Positions 43,501-52,420 of a DNA stretch of 55,262 nt are shown piece after piece. Each line of letters opens with the position of its first letter. Position 1 is the stretch's first letter. The DNA is taken from positions 1-55,262 of the forward strand of contig NZ_BJEB01000003.1 in assembly GCF_005405445.1 (NCBI RefSeq), written 5' to 3'. A program made the position numbers and the translations under genes. Below the pieces are notes generated by a model. The model saw nothing but the letters and a program-made list of their open reading frames with translations, made no database searches and was not told the DNA's origin. The DNA is from Paucilactobacillus nenjiangensis (GTDB lineage Bacteria > Bacillota > Bacilli > Lactobacillales > Lactobacillaceae).

Positions 43501-44205
43501 ACTGGTAATGGAACCATAATTCGCTTTCCTTTTTGATAAATCGCTAATTCCGTCACACCTTTTGCTTTTAACAGAGCAAAAAGATCATCGAAATGGAAAC
43601 GGAAATGTTCAAGGTAATGCCCATATGATCCAACACTAAACAAGGTACCACCACGTGAAAGATATAAATCGATGACATATTCATATAACGCTAAATTGTC
43701 ATACAAGTAAGCGCTCTTAGTATTTAATTCGAATGCCAATTTATTTTTGATTACTTGATCTAGAATCGGTAAAAACTGCGCTTCATATTGTTTAAATTCA
43801 GCAACGGATAGACCAAATACCCGAAAACCATAGTCAAAATGAGCAAAGACATCTGCTTCTATAACAACTAGTGCTTCTGAAAGTTGTGCAAAATACTGAG
43901 GAATCACAATAGCAGGATCCATATCTTTGACTTCGTCAGCTAAATAATCAAATTGACCATTATGATGCACACTGAGTAATTTTAAATCGTAATCTTTATC
44001 GGCTAAATAGTCGATGATCCGATTTTTTTCAGAAGCGATGTAACCGATTTCGATGCCTTTTAAAACACGATTGCCAAAACGCTTATTTAAGCTATCGATT
44101 GTTTGACTGTACATTTCATAATCGGGGATATCATCGACTTTAGTAACAGGATTGGCTAAGTCAAAATGTTCAGTTGTCACGACGTAACCATCGTAGTTTG
44201 TTAAA
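43497..44205 (-). pseudogene. PHP-domain histidinol-phosphatase-like gene, 5'-truncated
   Basis: The frame encodes VVTTEHFDLANP, PDYEMYSQTIDSLNKRF, LKGIEIGYI, LSVHHNGQFDY, ADVFAHFDYGFRVFGL and LFSVGSYGHYLEHF, the order of HisJ-like PHP phosphatases. The start of the domain, with the first His-x-His metal site, is missing. The frame runs unbroken into the IS982 end fragment at 44206, which cut the gene. A GTG at 44180 could start a 227-residue protein, but without the metal site it is probably inactive. Confidence 0.8.
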
Positions 44206-44317
44206 TAGTCCTCATTTCTTGGGAGTTTTGAGACTACTATCTATATGCGTTTTTTTGTTGATTTACCAACATGTTTAGACATTTTCCTCTAGGAAAAAAT
44301 TAACTAGCACCACGGGT
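44206..44317 (-). mobile_element. IS982 left-end fragment, inverted
   Basis: Matches 41887-41995 almost base for base in inverse orientation. Differences seen: one A less in the A run and a 4-base ATAG duplication. It stops inside the start-codon hairpin of the transposase. Confidence 0.9.
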
Positions 44318-44325
44318 AAAAAAGT
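44318..44325 (+). repeat. Target duplication, right copy
   Basis: AAAAAAGT, matching 41879-41886. Confidence 0.65.
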
Positions 44326-45355
44326 CATTTGTGATAGACTTTTGAATAACCATAAACAAAAGTAAAGGAACATCACAAATGACCTATAAGCATCTTAACA
44401 CACAAGAACTGACCTTTATATATCATTGTTGGAAACAAGGCACCAAGGCTTACCTTGCTGCACGTGCTTTACGACGGAGTGCTGAAACTATCTATCGTGT
44501 TTACCGTTTTCTGAATCAGGGAAAAACTATCGTTCAATATCAGGAACATTACCATCATCAAAAGACTAAATGCGGTCGTAAATCAATTACTCTACCGAAA
44601 GATGAACGAAAATATATTCAAAAGCAAGTCAACGCTGGCTGGACACCAGATACCATCATTGGTCGTAACGAGTATCATATTAGCTGTAGTATGCGAACCT
44701 TATATCGGGTGTTCAAGCGTGGCGAGTTTGATGTCCGTCAATTGCCAATGAAAGGGCGTCGTCACCCTAATGGTTACGTTGAAACACGCGGCCGAGGACG
44801 AACCGGACAATTAGGTCGTAATATTGATGAGCGATACAACGATTATCCTAACTATCGCAATGAATTTGGTCACCTAGAAGCTGATACTGTTCAAGGAAGT
44901 AAGCATCACGGCGCAGTCATGACTCTGGTTGAACGACTCTCCAAAGTTGAAATCATTCTTAACATTCATCATCGTACTGCCGAATGTGTTAACACTCACC
45001 TTGATCAATGGCTTGCCAAAATACCACGGCACCTCTTCAAGTCCATCACATTTGATAATGGTAAAGAGTTTGCCGAATGGCGTGAGATCGCTAATAAGTA
45101 TGATATTAGTACCTATTTTGCAGAAGTTGGTGCTCCCAATCAGCGGGGGTTAAACGAAAATAATAATGGTATTATTCGACGTGATGGGCTAAAGAAGGGT
45201 ATGGATTTTCGTTCACTACCTGATGAATTAATCCAGCAAATTATGACACGCCGTAATAACATTCCACGCAAGTCACTTAATTACCAAACACCTTTAGAAG
45301 TATTCATGAAGCATATTACAGATAGCCGATTTCTAATTTAAATTGACATTCCGGG
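44324..45355 (+). mobile_element. IS30-family insertion sequence (ends approximate)
   Basis: One IS30-type transposase gene with short flanks. Left GTCATTTGTGATAGA and right, inverted, GTCAATTTAAATTAGA are partly alike and mark the likely ends; exact ends and target duplication were not resolved. The composite IS982 unit inserted at its left edge. Confidence 0.7.
44379..45341 (+). CDS. IS30 family transposase
   Basis: A 320-residue transposase. N-terminal helix-turn-helix (AARALRRSAETIYRVYRFLN) and catalytic triad Asp169 (HLEADTVQG), Asp226 (ITFDNGKEF) and Glu260 (GLNENNNGIIRR). The frame is intact. The arms GTCATTTGTGAT (44324-44335) and ATCACAAATGAC (44372-44383) form a perfect 12-bp inverted repeat that covers the ATG. 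Confidence 0.94.
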   Translation: MTYKHLNTQELTFIYHCWKQGTKAYLAARALRRSAETIYRVYRFLNQGKTIVQYQEHYHHQKTKCGRKSITLPKDERKYIQKQVNAGWTPDTIIGRNEYHISCSMRTLYRVFKRGEFDVRQLPMKGRRHPNGYVETRGRGRTGQLGRNIDERYNDYPNYRNEFGHLEADTVQGSKHHGAVMTLVERLSKVEIILNIHHRTAECVNTHLDQWLAKIPRHLFKSITFDNGKEFAEWREIANKYDISTYFAEVGAPNQRGLNENNNGIIRRDGLKKGMDFRSLPDELIQQIMTRRNNIPRKSLNYQTPLEVFMKHITDSRFLI

Positions 45356-45359
45356 ACTA

Positions 45360-45388
45360 AAAAAGCAGTCCAATTCGGCTGCTTTTTT
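45360..45388. terminator. pgi terminator
   Basis: AAAAAAGCAG and CTGCTTTTTT pair around a TCCAATTCGG loop. It serves pgi on the minus strand and may also stop read-through from the IS30 element. Confidence 0.85.
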
Positions 45389-45409
45389 GATTTTACATAT
45401 TTAAATTAA

Positions 45410-46759
45410 TTATTTTTGGCGACTCTTTAATTCTTCACCAATTGCTTCAAAGCCTGGTTTCCCAAGTAATCCAAACATATTGGTTTTGTATGCTTCAACC
45501 CCGGGTTGGTTAAATGGATTAATACCATTTAAGTAGCCAGAAATACCAATCGCAACTTCAAAGAAATACATTAAGTAGCCCAAACTGTATTCATCTTGCT
45601 TAGGAATCTTGACAGTCATAACTGGTACGCCACCATCAACGTGCGCAAGGACAACGGCTTGATATGCCTTGTCGTTCACATAATCCATGGTCTTACCTTG
45701 AAGATATTCAAGGCCGTCTAGGTTCCCATCTTCACTAGGAATAACAACGTCGTTCTTAGGTTCGGCAACTTTGACAACTGTTTCCATCAATGTACGACGA
45801 CCTTCTTGAATATATTGACCTAATGAATGTAAATCAGTTGAGAAGTTAGCTGATGAAGGATAAATCCCCTTTTGATCTTTACCTTCAGATTCGCCGGCCA
45901 ATTGTTTCCACCATTCAGCAAACATCGTCATAGTTGGTTCGTAGTTTTCAAGTAATTCAGTTGTATAACCTTTACGATATAAAATATTACGATAAGCAGC
46001 ATATTGATATGCTTCATTTTTGTTGAGGTCGGTGTCGACATATTCATGTTCAGCGTCACGAGCGCCTTCCATTAATTTGTCGATATCTGCACCGGCAGCT
46101 GCAATTGGCAATAAACCAACGGCCGTCAGTACTGAGAAACGACCACCAACGCCGTCAGGAATAACAAATGATTCGTATCCCTCAGAATTAGCTTCAGTTT
46201 TAAGTGCACCACGTTCTTTATCTGTCGTAGCATAAATCCGCGCTTTAGCACCATCATCACCATATTTTTTAATTAACATTTGTTTGAAAATACGGAAAGC
46301 AATTGATGGTTCAGTAGTAGTTCCTGATTTTGAAATTACGTTAACAGAAAAATCACGATCTCCAATTAATTGAACCAAATCATGTACATAAGAAGAACTA
46401 ATTGAGTTACCAGCAAACAAAATTTGTGGAGCTTTACGGTCTTCATCTGTTTGTGCTTGGAAAAAGGCGTTATTTAGGAAGTCAATTGCTGCACGAGCTC
46501 CTAAGTATGAACCACCAATTCCAATGACAACCAATACCTTAGAATCTGATTGGATCTTTTGAGCTGCTTTTTTGATTCGAGCAAACTCATCTTTATCATA
46601 ATCAGATGGGAGATGTAGCCAATCGATATATTCAGAACCTGCACCGGTGCCATTACGCAACTGATCATCAGCTGCTTTCACCATTGCTTGCATCTCACCT
46701 AATTCGTTAGGTTGGATAAATGTACTAAGATTAGAACTATCAAATGAAATATGAGCCAA
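45410..46759 (-). CDS. pgi: Glucose-6-phosphate isomerase
   Basis: Interconverts glucose-6-phosphate and fructose-6-phosphate. The 449 residues show [49 protein letters not shown] and the C-terminal [17 protein letters not shown], all signature segments. The start codon is TTG (46759) with GAGG upstream. A promoter TTGTCT-17-TATAAT (46820..46792) precedes it. It lies downstream of glcU on the same strand, linking glucose uptake and glycolysis. Confidence 0.96.
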   Translation of the reverse strand: MAHISFDSSNLSTFIQPNELGEMQAMVKAADDQLRNGTGAGSEYIDWLHLPSDYDKDEFARIKKAAQKIQSDSKVLVVIGIGGSYLGARAAIDFLNNAFFQAQTDEDRKAPQILFAGNSISSSYVHDLVQLIGDRDFSVNVISKSGTTTEPSIAFRIFKQMLIKKYGDDGAKARIYATTDKERGALKTEANSEGYESFVIPDGVGGRFSVLTAVGLLPIAAAGADIDKLMEGARDAEHEYVDTDLNKNEAYQYAAYRNILYRKGYTTELLENYEPTMTMFAEWWKQLAGESEGKDQKGIYPSSANFSTDLHSLGQYIQEGRRTLMETVVKVAEPKNDVVIPSEDGNLDGLEYLQGKTMDYVNDKAYQAVVLAHVDGGVPVMTVKIPKQDEYSLGYLMYFFEVAIGISGYLNGINPFNQPGVEAYKTNMFGLLGKPGFEAIGEELKSRQK

Positions 46760-46791
46760 AATAATTACCTCTTTCTTTTCTTGATAACATC

Positions 46792-46820
46792 ATTATACAC
46801 CACAAAATTGGTATAGACAA
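46792..46820 (-). promoter_or_regulatory. pgi promoter
   Basis: TTGTCT (46820..46815), 17 bases, TATAAT (46797..46792) on the minus strand. Confidence 0.75.
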
Positions 46821-46836
46821 CTCAAAATAACTTAGT

Positions 46837-47715
46837 TTACTTCAGCATTCCAAGAAGTACTGACCCAACAATAACTAATACTGAACCAATCACAACGTAC
46901 ACCATTTCTTTGTTGGTTTTCTTTTCTCCCAAGAACCAAATGCTCCCGAAAGTAGAGATAACGATTCCGCTTTGAGCTAATGAATAGCTAATAGCTAAAC
47001 CAACGTGAGGAATAGAAATGAACATGAACAAATTACCAACACCCCACACAAGACCGGTTAACACGTTTTTGTATGATACTGGTTTGGTAATATCCTTTGC
47101 GCTCTTTTTGTACAACGCAAAGATAATTGCGCCAACAAACATACCAATGGCTTGTGGGAAGACCACTGCTTTAGCATCAACGTTAGCGTAGTTAACAATG
47201 ATAGTGTACATTACATAACCTAACGTTGAAAAAATAATGGCACGGATACCAGTAGACACATCATTATGTTGAGTATCTGTGGCCCCCATGGCTGAGGCCG
47301 CACGATCACGTAAAGAAGTGATGGCAGCTCCAGCAATCAATACGACAACTGCAATGGTACCAACAGTAATCATATGCGTAGTTTTCCATTCGTGGAAAAG
47401 TAACACCCCTGCTAGAGCGTTACCAGCAAGTTGTAACCCAGTAGAAATTGGAACAGTTTTTGAAATTCCGATTGCTTTCATAGATGTAAATTGTTGGCTT
47501 TGACCGACTGCCCAGAATAAACCAGATAACAGCCCTGAAATCCAAACGCGTCCCGTCAGCGCTGGTTGGTAAACCACAATTGTAAAAATCCCGAATAAGA
47601 CAGCCCCTGCTGTCATTCCTAAGGTTTGTTGGATAGGTGTACCACCCAGCTTACCACTAATCAATCCGACACTACCCCAAGCTAACGCTGGGATTAAAGC
47701 TAATGCAATAAACAT
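46837..47715 (-). CDS. glcU: GRP family glucose uptake permease
   Basis: A 292-residue permease with ten membrane segments. N-terminal LIPALAWGSVGLISGKLGG and the middle GLFWAVGQSQQFTSMKAIGISKTVPISTG are typical of GlcU/RhaT-like glucose:H+ symporters. It works without the PTS, so glucose must then be phosphorylated by glucokinase. AAGGGAG precedes the ATG. Two cre sites lie in its promoter region. Confidence 0.9.
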   Translation of the reverse strand: MFIALALIPALAWGSVGLISGKLGGTPIQQTLGMTAGAVLFGIFTIVVYQPALTGRVWISGLLSGLFWAVGQSQQFTSMKAIGISKTVPISTGLQLAGNALAGVLLFHEWKTTHMITVGTIAVVVLIAGAAITSLRDRAASAMGATDTQHNDVSTGIRAIIFSTLGYVMYTIIVNYANVDAKAVVFPQAIGMFVGAIIFALYKKSAKDITKPVSYKNVLTGLVWGVGNLFMFISIPHVGLAISYSLAQSGIVISTFGSIWFLGEKKTNKEMVYVVIGSVLVIVGSVLLGMLK

Positions 47716-47753
47716 AATATAATTCTCCCTTAAATTTCTCTCTATGACATACC

Positions 47754-47840
47754 ATTATATATATCTGGAAACGGTTACACAACTGTTATTTATTTCACAA
47801 GCTTGAAAAACTAATTGGTCTACTACTGAAAACGTTAACA
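47754..47840 (-). promoter_or_regulatory. glcU promoter with two cre sites
   Basis: TTGTGT (47782..47777), 17 bases, TATAAT (47759..47754). A cre-like site (47766-47779, one mismatch) lies between the boxes. TGAAAACGTTAACA (47827-47840) fits the cre consensus perfectly and lies about 45 bases upstream of the -35 box. CcpA repression, perhaps with looping, is expected. Confidence 0.75.
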
Positions 47841-47854
47841 TTGTGTATTAACGA

Positions 47855-47894
47855 CAAAAAACAGGCAATTGGTCTAAATTTAACCAATTACCTG
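47855..47894 (-). terminator. Terminator of the two-component operon
   Basis: CAGGTAATTGGT and ACCAATTGCCTG pair with one mismatch and are followed by six T on the minus strand. Confidence 0.88.
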
Positions 47895-47905
47895 TAGATA
47901 TCATA

Positions 47906-49384
47906 CTATGAGTGCTTTGCGTGTTCACGATCTGGGAAATAAATCGTAAATTTAGTTCCTTTACCATATTCACTAGTGACATCAATCTTACCACCATGTA
48001 AATCAACTAGTTGATGGACAATGGCCAAGCCAAGTCCAGATTCACCGTACTCGGTATTCATTCGAGACCGATCAGCTTTGTAGAATCGTTCCCAAATGTT
48101 TTTAACTTGTTCATCCGTCATTCCAATCCCTGTATCAGAGATTTCAAATTGACTACCGGTCTCAACTTTTTCAGCTTTCAAAGTAATCGTACCATCTTTA
48201 GTAAACTGAATTGCATTTTGAACGATATTAAAAATCACTTGTACGAAACGATCATAATCAGCATACGTCATCAATGAGTCTGGCGCATCAACGATGATCT
48301 TGTCTCCTTGATTGTCAGCTTTCTTATTGAGTTGCTCACTTAAGTTAGCCAAGACCTCTGCGGCATTAAAGACCTTACGTTCCATGGTAAATTGATTAGT
48401 TCGAATCTTTTCGTAATCCAAATTATCGTTAACCAATCTAATCAAACGCTTAGTATCATTTTGCATCAACTTAATGCTTTGAGCTTTATCTTCCTCTGGA
48501 ATTGCATCATATTCAAGTCCTTCAAGCAACCCATTAATCGTCGTAAGTGGTGTTCTCATTTCGTGGGCGGCATCCGCCATAAATTTACGACGGCGTTCTT
48601 CTTGACGTTTAATTTCCTCTTGTGATTCTTGTAACGAGCCAGCCATCTTACCAAAGTCATTAGACAATTCACTGATTTCATCACGGCCACGCAGATCCAA
48701 CTTCACATCGTAATTACCATGTGTAATTTGGTGAGTCGCAATTCTCATTTTGTCGATTCGTTTGGTTGTCGAACGGGCAAGGAAATAACTCAAGATTAAC
48801 GAAATTAACGTGGAAACTACAAAAGCAATCCATAAGTTATTTTGAATTTGTTTAACATTTCCTTGGATATCGGAAACATACGCTCCAATTGAAACCACAG
48901 CAACCAGTTTGCCCTTATAGAAATAAGGACGCACCACTTCGGTCATTTGTGGTCGATTCACTCCTGCTTTTTTACTCGACGATTTAGAACTGGTATCAGT
49001 CTTAACTGCAGTTGCCATCATCTTATGAACAGTTTTACCCTGTTTTAGTTTTTTCCAATCTGCTTTGCTCACCTGAGTTGCAAATTCTGAACTAGAATAA
49101 CTAATTTTGTTTTCTTTACTATAAATAGTAAAATGCACATTTTGACGTGCCAATAAGCGAGCATTATTTTGCAGCGGAATTGTAGTTAACCCTTCAAATT
49201 GTTTGGTATTTTCATCATAGCGCATGGAATCTTCAATCAAACTATCTGAATAATTTTGCAACTGCGTCCAAGTGTTCGTATATAACATTCTGGTCGTTAC
49301 ATTAATAAACAAAAGTCCCACAATTACGATACAAGTTAAAATAACCGCAAAAAAGCCCAACATTTGTTTATAAATTAATTTCAT
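47906..49384 (-). CDS. Sensor histidine kinase
   Basis: A 492-residue membrane kinase. TM1 is at about 10-30, an extracytoplasmic sensor follows to about 184, TM2 at about 185-205, HAMP at about 206-258, the HisKA box DAAHEMRTPLTTINGLLEG (His near 275), then the ATPase with NIVQNAIQFT, DTGIGM and GLGLAIVHQLVDLHGG. It overlaps the response regulator stop by 4 bases. The sensed signal is unknown; the sensor domain has a KxDTSSKSSSKK-rich insert. Confidence 0.93.
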   Translation of the reverse strand: MKLIYKQMLGFFAVILTCIVIVGLLFINVTTRMLYTNTWTQLQNYSDSLIEDSMRYDENTKQFEGLTTIPLQNNARLLARQNVHFTIYSKENKISYSSSEFATQVSKADWKKLKQGKTVHKMMATAVKTDTSSKSSSKKAGVNRPQMTEVVRPYFYKGKLVAVVSIGAYVSDIQGNVKQIQNNLWIAFVVSTLISLILSYFLARSTTKRIDKMRIATHQITHGNYDVKLDLRGRDEISELSNDFGKMAGSLQESQEEIKRQEERRRKFMADAAHEMRTPLTTINGLLEGLEYDAIPEEDKAQSIKLMQNDTKRLIRLVNDNLDYEKIRTNQFTMERKVFNAAEVLANLSEQLNKKADNQGDKIIVDAPDSLMTYADYDRFVQVIFNIVQNAIQFTKDGTITLKAEKVETGSQFEISDTGIGMTDEQVKNIWERFYKADRSRMNTEYGESGLGLAIVHQLVDLHGGKIDVTSEYGKGTKFTIYFPDREHAKHS

Positions 49385-50103
49385 TGATTAGCTCCACTAT
49401 CATCAAATTTATAACCAACACCCCAAACGGTTTGCACCACTTGTGGACCAACTTTTTCAATTTTTTGACGTAATTTCTTAATATGGGCATCAACGGTTCT
49501 TTCATCCCCATAATATTCATAATCCCAAACTAGCTGAAGTAACTGTTCACGTGAAAAGACCTGACGTGGTTTGGTAGCTAAAGTTTTAAGTAAATCGAAT
49601 TCTTTTGGTGTCAAATCTGTAATTGCTTCATTATTTAAGTACACTTCACGAGTTTTACTATTTAATCGGAAATTTTCTGTCACTACGTCGAAAGTATCAT
49701 CGGTTTCTTCTGATTCTGTATTACCGATAGTATTCAACTCACTACGACGGTACAGGGCCTTAATTCGAGCAATCAAGGTAATTGGGCTAAATGGCTTGGT
49801 TACATAATCATCTGCACCCATTTCGAGTCCTAACACTTGATCACTTTCTGAGTCACGGGCGGTTAACATAATGATGGGAACAGTTGGTGATAACTTCCGT
49901 AATTCAGCGGCCACCTGCATACCATCCATTTTTGGTAAATTCAAATCCAAAGTCACAATATCCCAACTATTGGAATCATCCTTAAACTTTTCAATCGCAT
50001 CTTCCCCATCATAAGAAAAGTGCGCGTCCCAGTTTTCTTTTTTAAAGAACATTGCCATCATTTCTGATACTGATTTATTATCTTCTACCATTAATAGTTT
50101 CAT
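49381..50103 (-). CDS. OmpR-family response regulator
   Basis: A 240-residue regulator: receiver domain at about 1-120 with acceptor Asp near 53 (VTLDLNLPKMDG) and the Thr/Lys pair (MLTARDS, YVTKPF), then a winged-helix DNA-binding domain (LTPKEFDLLKTLATKPRQVFSREQLL, DERTVDAHIKKLRQKI). AGGAGGAG precedes the ATG. It is first in the operon with its kinase. A TATAAT box lies upstream near 50145 without a good -35. Confidence 0.94.
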   Translation of the reverse strand: MKLLMVEDNKSVSEMMAMFFKKENWDAHFSYDGEDAIEKFKDDSNSWDIVTLDLNLPKMDGMQVAAELRKLSPTVPIIMLTARDSESDQVLGLEMGADDYVTKPFSPITLIARIKALYRRSELNTIGNTESEETDDTFDVVTENFRLNSKTREVYLNNEAITDLTPKEFDLLKTLATKPRQVFSREQLLQLVWDYEYYGDERTVDAHIKKLRQKIEKVGPQVVQTVWGVGYKFDDSGANQ

Positions 50104-50293
50104 TGTGTCTCCTCCTGTCGTATCACTGCTTATCAGTAATTATACGTTGTTTTATTTATTTTTAATAGTCTGAGCTTATCTCACTTTATCTAATTTACAC
50201 AATAAATTTTGCATTTCATTGATTAGAATGTGAAGAAAGATTGATAATTTGTATCGAATGCATCTTTTTTTAACTTTCACCGAATTAATTCGA

Positions 50294-50328
50294 CAAAAAA
50301 AGTGCTGCACCTATTTAGTGCAACACTC
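50294..50328 (-). terminator. Aminotransferase terminator
   Basis: AGTGTTGCAC and GTGCAGCACT pair and are followed by seven T on the minus strand. The rest of 50104-50340 is the AT-rich upstream region of the response regulator. Confidence 0.9.
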
Positions 50329-50340
50329 TGTACATTTGTA

Positions 50341-51525
50341 TTAAGCCATCACTTCACGAATAGCTTCAGCTAAACGTTTAACTCCATCATCAATCTTTTC
50401 TTCTGGAGTATTTGAATAGTTCATTCTGAAGGTACCTGGAATCGTTTCATTACCAAAGAATGGATCACCAGGAACAATCGCAACATTGCGTTCCAATGCA
50501 GCATCAAACAGTTTTTGGGTATCATCAACACCTGGAACCATGACCCAAAGGAACATCCCACCTTCAGGATTACTATGAGTAACATTCTTAGGGAAATACT
50601 TGTCAATAGCAGCCATCATGATTTGTTCACGTTTGTGGTATAAAGCAGTAATCGCTTGAACATGTTCATCAATATCATTTTCAGCGAAGTATTCAGCTGC
50701 AATATATTGTGCCAAACTATCAGTGTGTAAATCGGCTGATTGTTTCATCATCATATACTTTTTGATTAATTTAGGTTCAGCAACAACCCAACCCAAACGC
50801 AAACCTGGTGATAGAATTTTCGACAAGGTACCCATATAGATAACGTGATCTGTAGTATCCATTGATTTAAGTGAAGGTAGGTTCTCACCTTCCCAACGAA
50901 TAGCACCGTAAGGATTGTCTTCCAAAACCATCACATCGTATTTAACAGCCAATTCCAATAACTTCTTACGACGATCTAACGTCATTGTCCGACCAGTTGG
51001 ATTTTGGAAAGTTGGAATCGTGTAAATTAAGCGTGCGGTTGGATTGTCCTTCAAAGCTTGTTCCAAGGCATCCATTCTCATGCCGTCTTCATCCATGTCA
51101 ACTCCAACAAAATGTGCCCCATATGAACGGAAAACATCAACCGCAGTTAAGTAGGTTGGATTTTCAACGATGACAACACTACCTTCATCAAGAAACATTT
51201 TACCAGTCAAATCAATCGATTGTTGTGATCCAGTAGCGACCATCACATGGTCAACGTCGGTATTAATACCATCGATTTTTAAACGGTCAACAATCACATT
51301 ACGAAGTTCTGGTACCCCTTGTGACGAACCATATTGTAAAGCACTAGGACCTTTGGTATCAAAAACCTTGTCAGCCGCCTTTTTGACTTGCTCAACGGGA
51401 AAAAGTTCGGGAGCTGGTAGTCCACCAGCAAATGACATGACTTTAGGATCACCAGCAACTTTCAAAATGTTTCCAACTGGGTCAACGTCTGTCTTTGGTA
51501 CACGATCTGAAAAATGATATTTCAT
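50341..51525 (-). CDS. PLP-dependent aminotransferase (fold type I)
   Basis: A 394-residue aminotransferase of the aromatic/2-aminoadipate type. The PLP lysine is Lys236 (MGTLSKILSPGLRLGW); other marks are SFAGGLPAPELFP, YGSSQGVPELR, PTFQNPTGRTM and LEDNPYGAIRW. In lactobacilli such enzymes start catabolism of aromatic or branched-chain amino acids, but the substrate cannot be read from the sequence. A promoter TTGGAA-17-TATAAT lies at 51690..51662 with a leader of about 130 bases. Confidence 0.9.
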   Translation of the reverse strand: MKYHFSDRVPKTDVDPVGNILKVAGDPKVMSFAGGLPAPELFPVEQVKKAADKVFDTKGPSALQYGSSQGVPELRNVIVDRLKIDGINTDVDHVMVATGSQQSIDLTGKMFLDEGSVVIVENPTYLTAVDVFRSYGAHFVGVDMDEDGMRMDALEQALKDNPTARLIYTIPTFQNPTGRTMTLDRRKKLLELAVKYDVMVLEDNPYGAIRWEGENLPSLKSMDTTDHVIYMGTLSKILSPGLRLGWVVAEPKLIKKYMMMKQSADLHTDSLAQYIAAEYFAENDIDEHVQAITALYHKREQIMMAAIDKYFPKNVTHSNPEGGMFLWVMVPGVDDTQKLFDAALERNVAIVPGDPFFGNETIPGTFRMNYSNTPEEKIDDGVKRLAEAIREVMA

Positions 51526-51661
51526 TATGAATATCCCCTTTAATATGTATTTTGGAACTTAATAGCGTTTGGTCATTTAATACTATGTAAATCGTCTTGC
51601 AAACGAATATGAACAAATCCGCCAGAATGTTCTACTTACTCCAAATGGAATAATTGTGCTT

Positions 51662-51690
51662 ATTATACAACTAAAAGTTAAAAGTTCCAA
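51662..51690 (-). promoter_or_regulatory. Aminotransferase promoter
   Basis: TTGGAA (51690..51685), 17 bases, TATAAT (51667..51662). TTGGAACTT here is repeated in inverse at 51552-51560, which may be an operator pair. The stretch between 51526 and 51773 otherwise holds the leader and a weak terminator of padC (about 51724-51750). Confidence 0.65.
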
Positions 51691-51773
51691 TCGATTTTTC
51701 ATAATATTTTAATTTTTAGACTAAAAAAAGCCCCATTTATTAGGACTTTCACTCGCAATAATACGTATTAATG

Positions 51774-52313
51774 TTATTTTTTAATCATTTTGTAATTTTC
51801 ATCGTAGTATTTACCATTGCGAATATCATCTGGCATCCCCTCATATGGAGCCTGAGCAATCACGTCATTGTTATTTTGACCAGCATCCCCGATATAAGTA
51901 ATATTAGCAAATTCTGGAACCACCAATTTTGGATAGGTCTCGAATTTCTCACGCGATTCTTCCATTAAATCAATATGTTCATTTTGACAAGTCACCGTAA
52001 TTTCAGGGTGTTCTTGAACCCACTTAGGGAAGAAAATAGTCCCATTTAACTTCTTTTCATTTGGAAGAAAATCCAGAGCCACATCTGTACCAGTTGGTTC
52101 AGTCCAGGCAATTTTATAAATGCCTTCCGTCAACATTACGATATTCGCTTCTTGATCGGTGACCCAGCGACCAGCCACCATACCACCATGAATTCTATAA
52201 TCGACGGTATGATCATTTTTAGCATACCATTCATATTCCCACCCATTATCATAGGTATAGATAAAATGGGTTCCCAAAAAATCATCTAGAGTTTTAAATT
52301 GTTTTTCGCTCAT
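51774..52313 (-). CDS. padC: Phenolic acid decarboxylase
   Basis: Decarboxylates p-coumaric, ferulic and caffeic acids to vinyl phenols, a detoxification step. The 179 residues show [34 protein letters not shown] and [15 protein letters not shown], highly conserved in the family. Either of two ATGs (52316 or 52313) may be used; GGGGA spacing favours the second. It is divergent from padR, whose operator lies in its leader. Confidence 0.96.
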   Translation of the reverse strand: MSEKQFKTLDDFLGTHFIYTYDNGWEYEWYAKNDHTVDYRIHGGMVAGRWVTDQEANIVMLTEGIYKIAWTEPTGTDVALDFLPNEKKLNGTIFFPKWVQEHPEITVTCQNEHIDLMEESREKFETYPKLVVPEFANITYIGDAGQNNNDVIAQAPYEGMPDDIRNGKYYDENYKMIKK

Positions 52314-52343
52314 CATCAGTTCCCCTTTTAAGTTATTTATTAC

Positions 52344-52406
52344 ATGTAATTATTTACATGTTTTAGAATACTCGATTATGATATACTCAATTTTGTTGAT
52401 TGTCAA
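52344..52406. promoter_or_regulatory. padC/padR divergent promoters and PadR box
   Basis: padC promoter (minus): TTGACA (52406..52401), 17 bases, TATCAT (52383..52378). padR promoter (plus): TTTACA (52353-52358), 18 bases, TATGAT (52377-52382). ATGT-8N-ACAT at 52344-52359 fits the PadR operator known from lactobacilli. It covers the padR -35 box and the early padC leader. The two -10 boxes overlap, so both promoters compete. Confidence 0.8.
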
Positions 52407-52420
52407 ATGAGGTGAGAAAA

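Larger units (their letters stand above)
41887..44317. mobile_element. Composite IS982-type transposon
   Basis: A 2431-bp unit: one full IS982-family element (41887-42927), a passenger segment (GNAT gene and truncated PHP gene), and a 112-bp inverted copy of the IS982 left end (44206-44317). Both outer ends read ACCCGTGGTGCTAGTTAATTTT inwards. The 8-bp repeat AAAAAAGT outside both ends indicates that the whole unit moved together. Confidence 0.75.

Noticed and set aside
43497-44180. Intact 227-residue PHP phosphatase
   Set aside because: The frame continues upstream into the IS fragment and the N-terminal metal-binding segment is missing.
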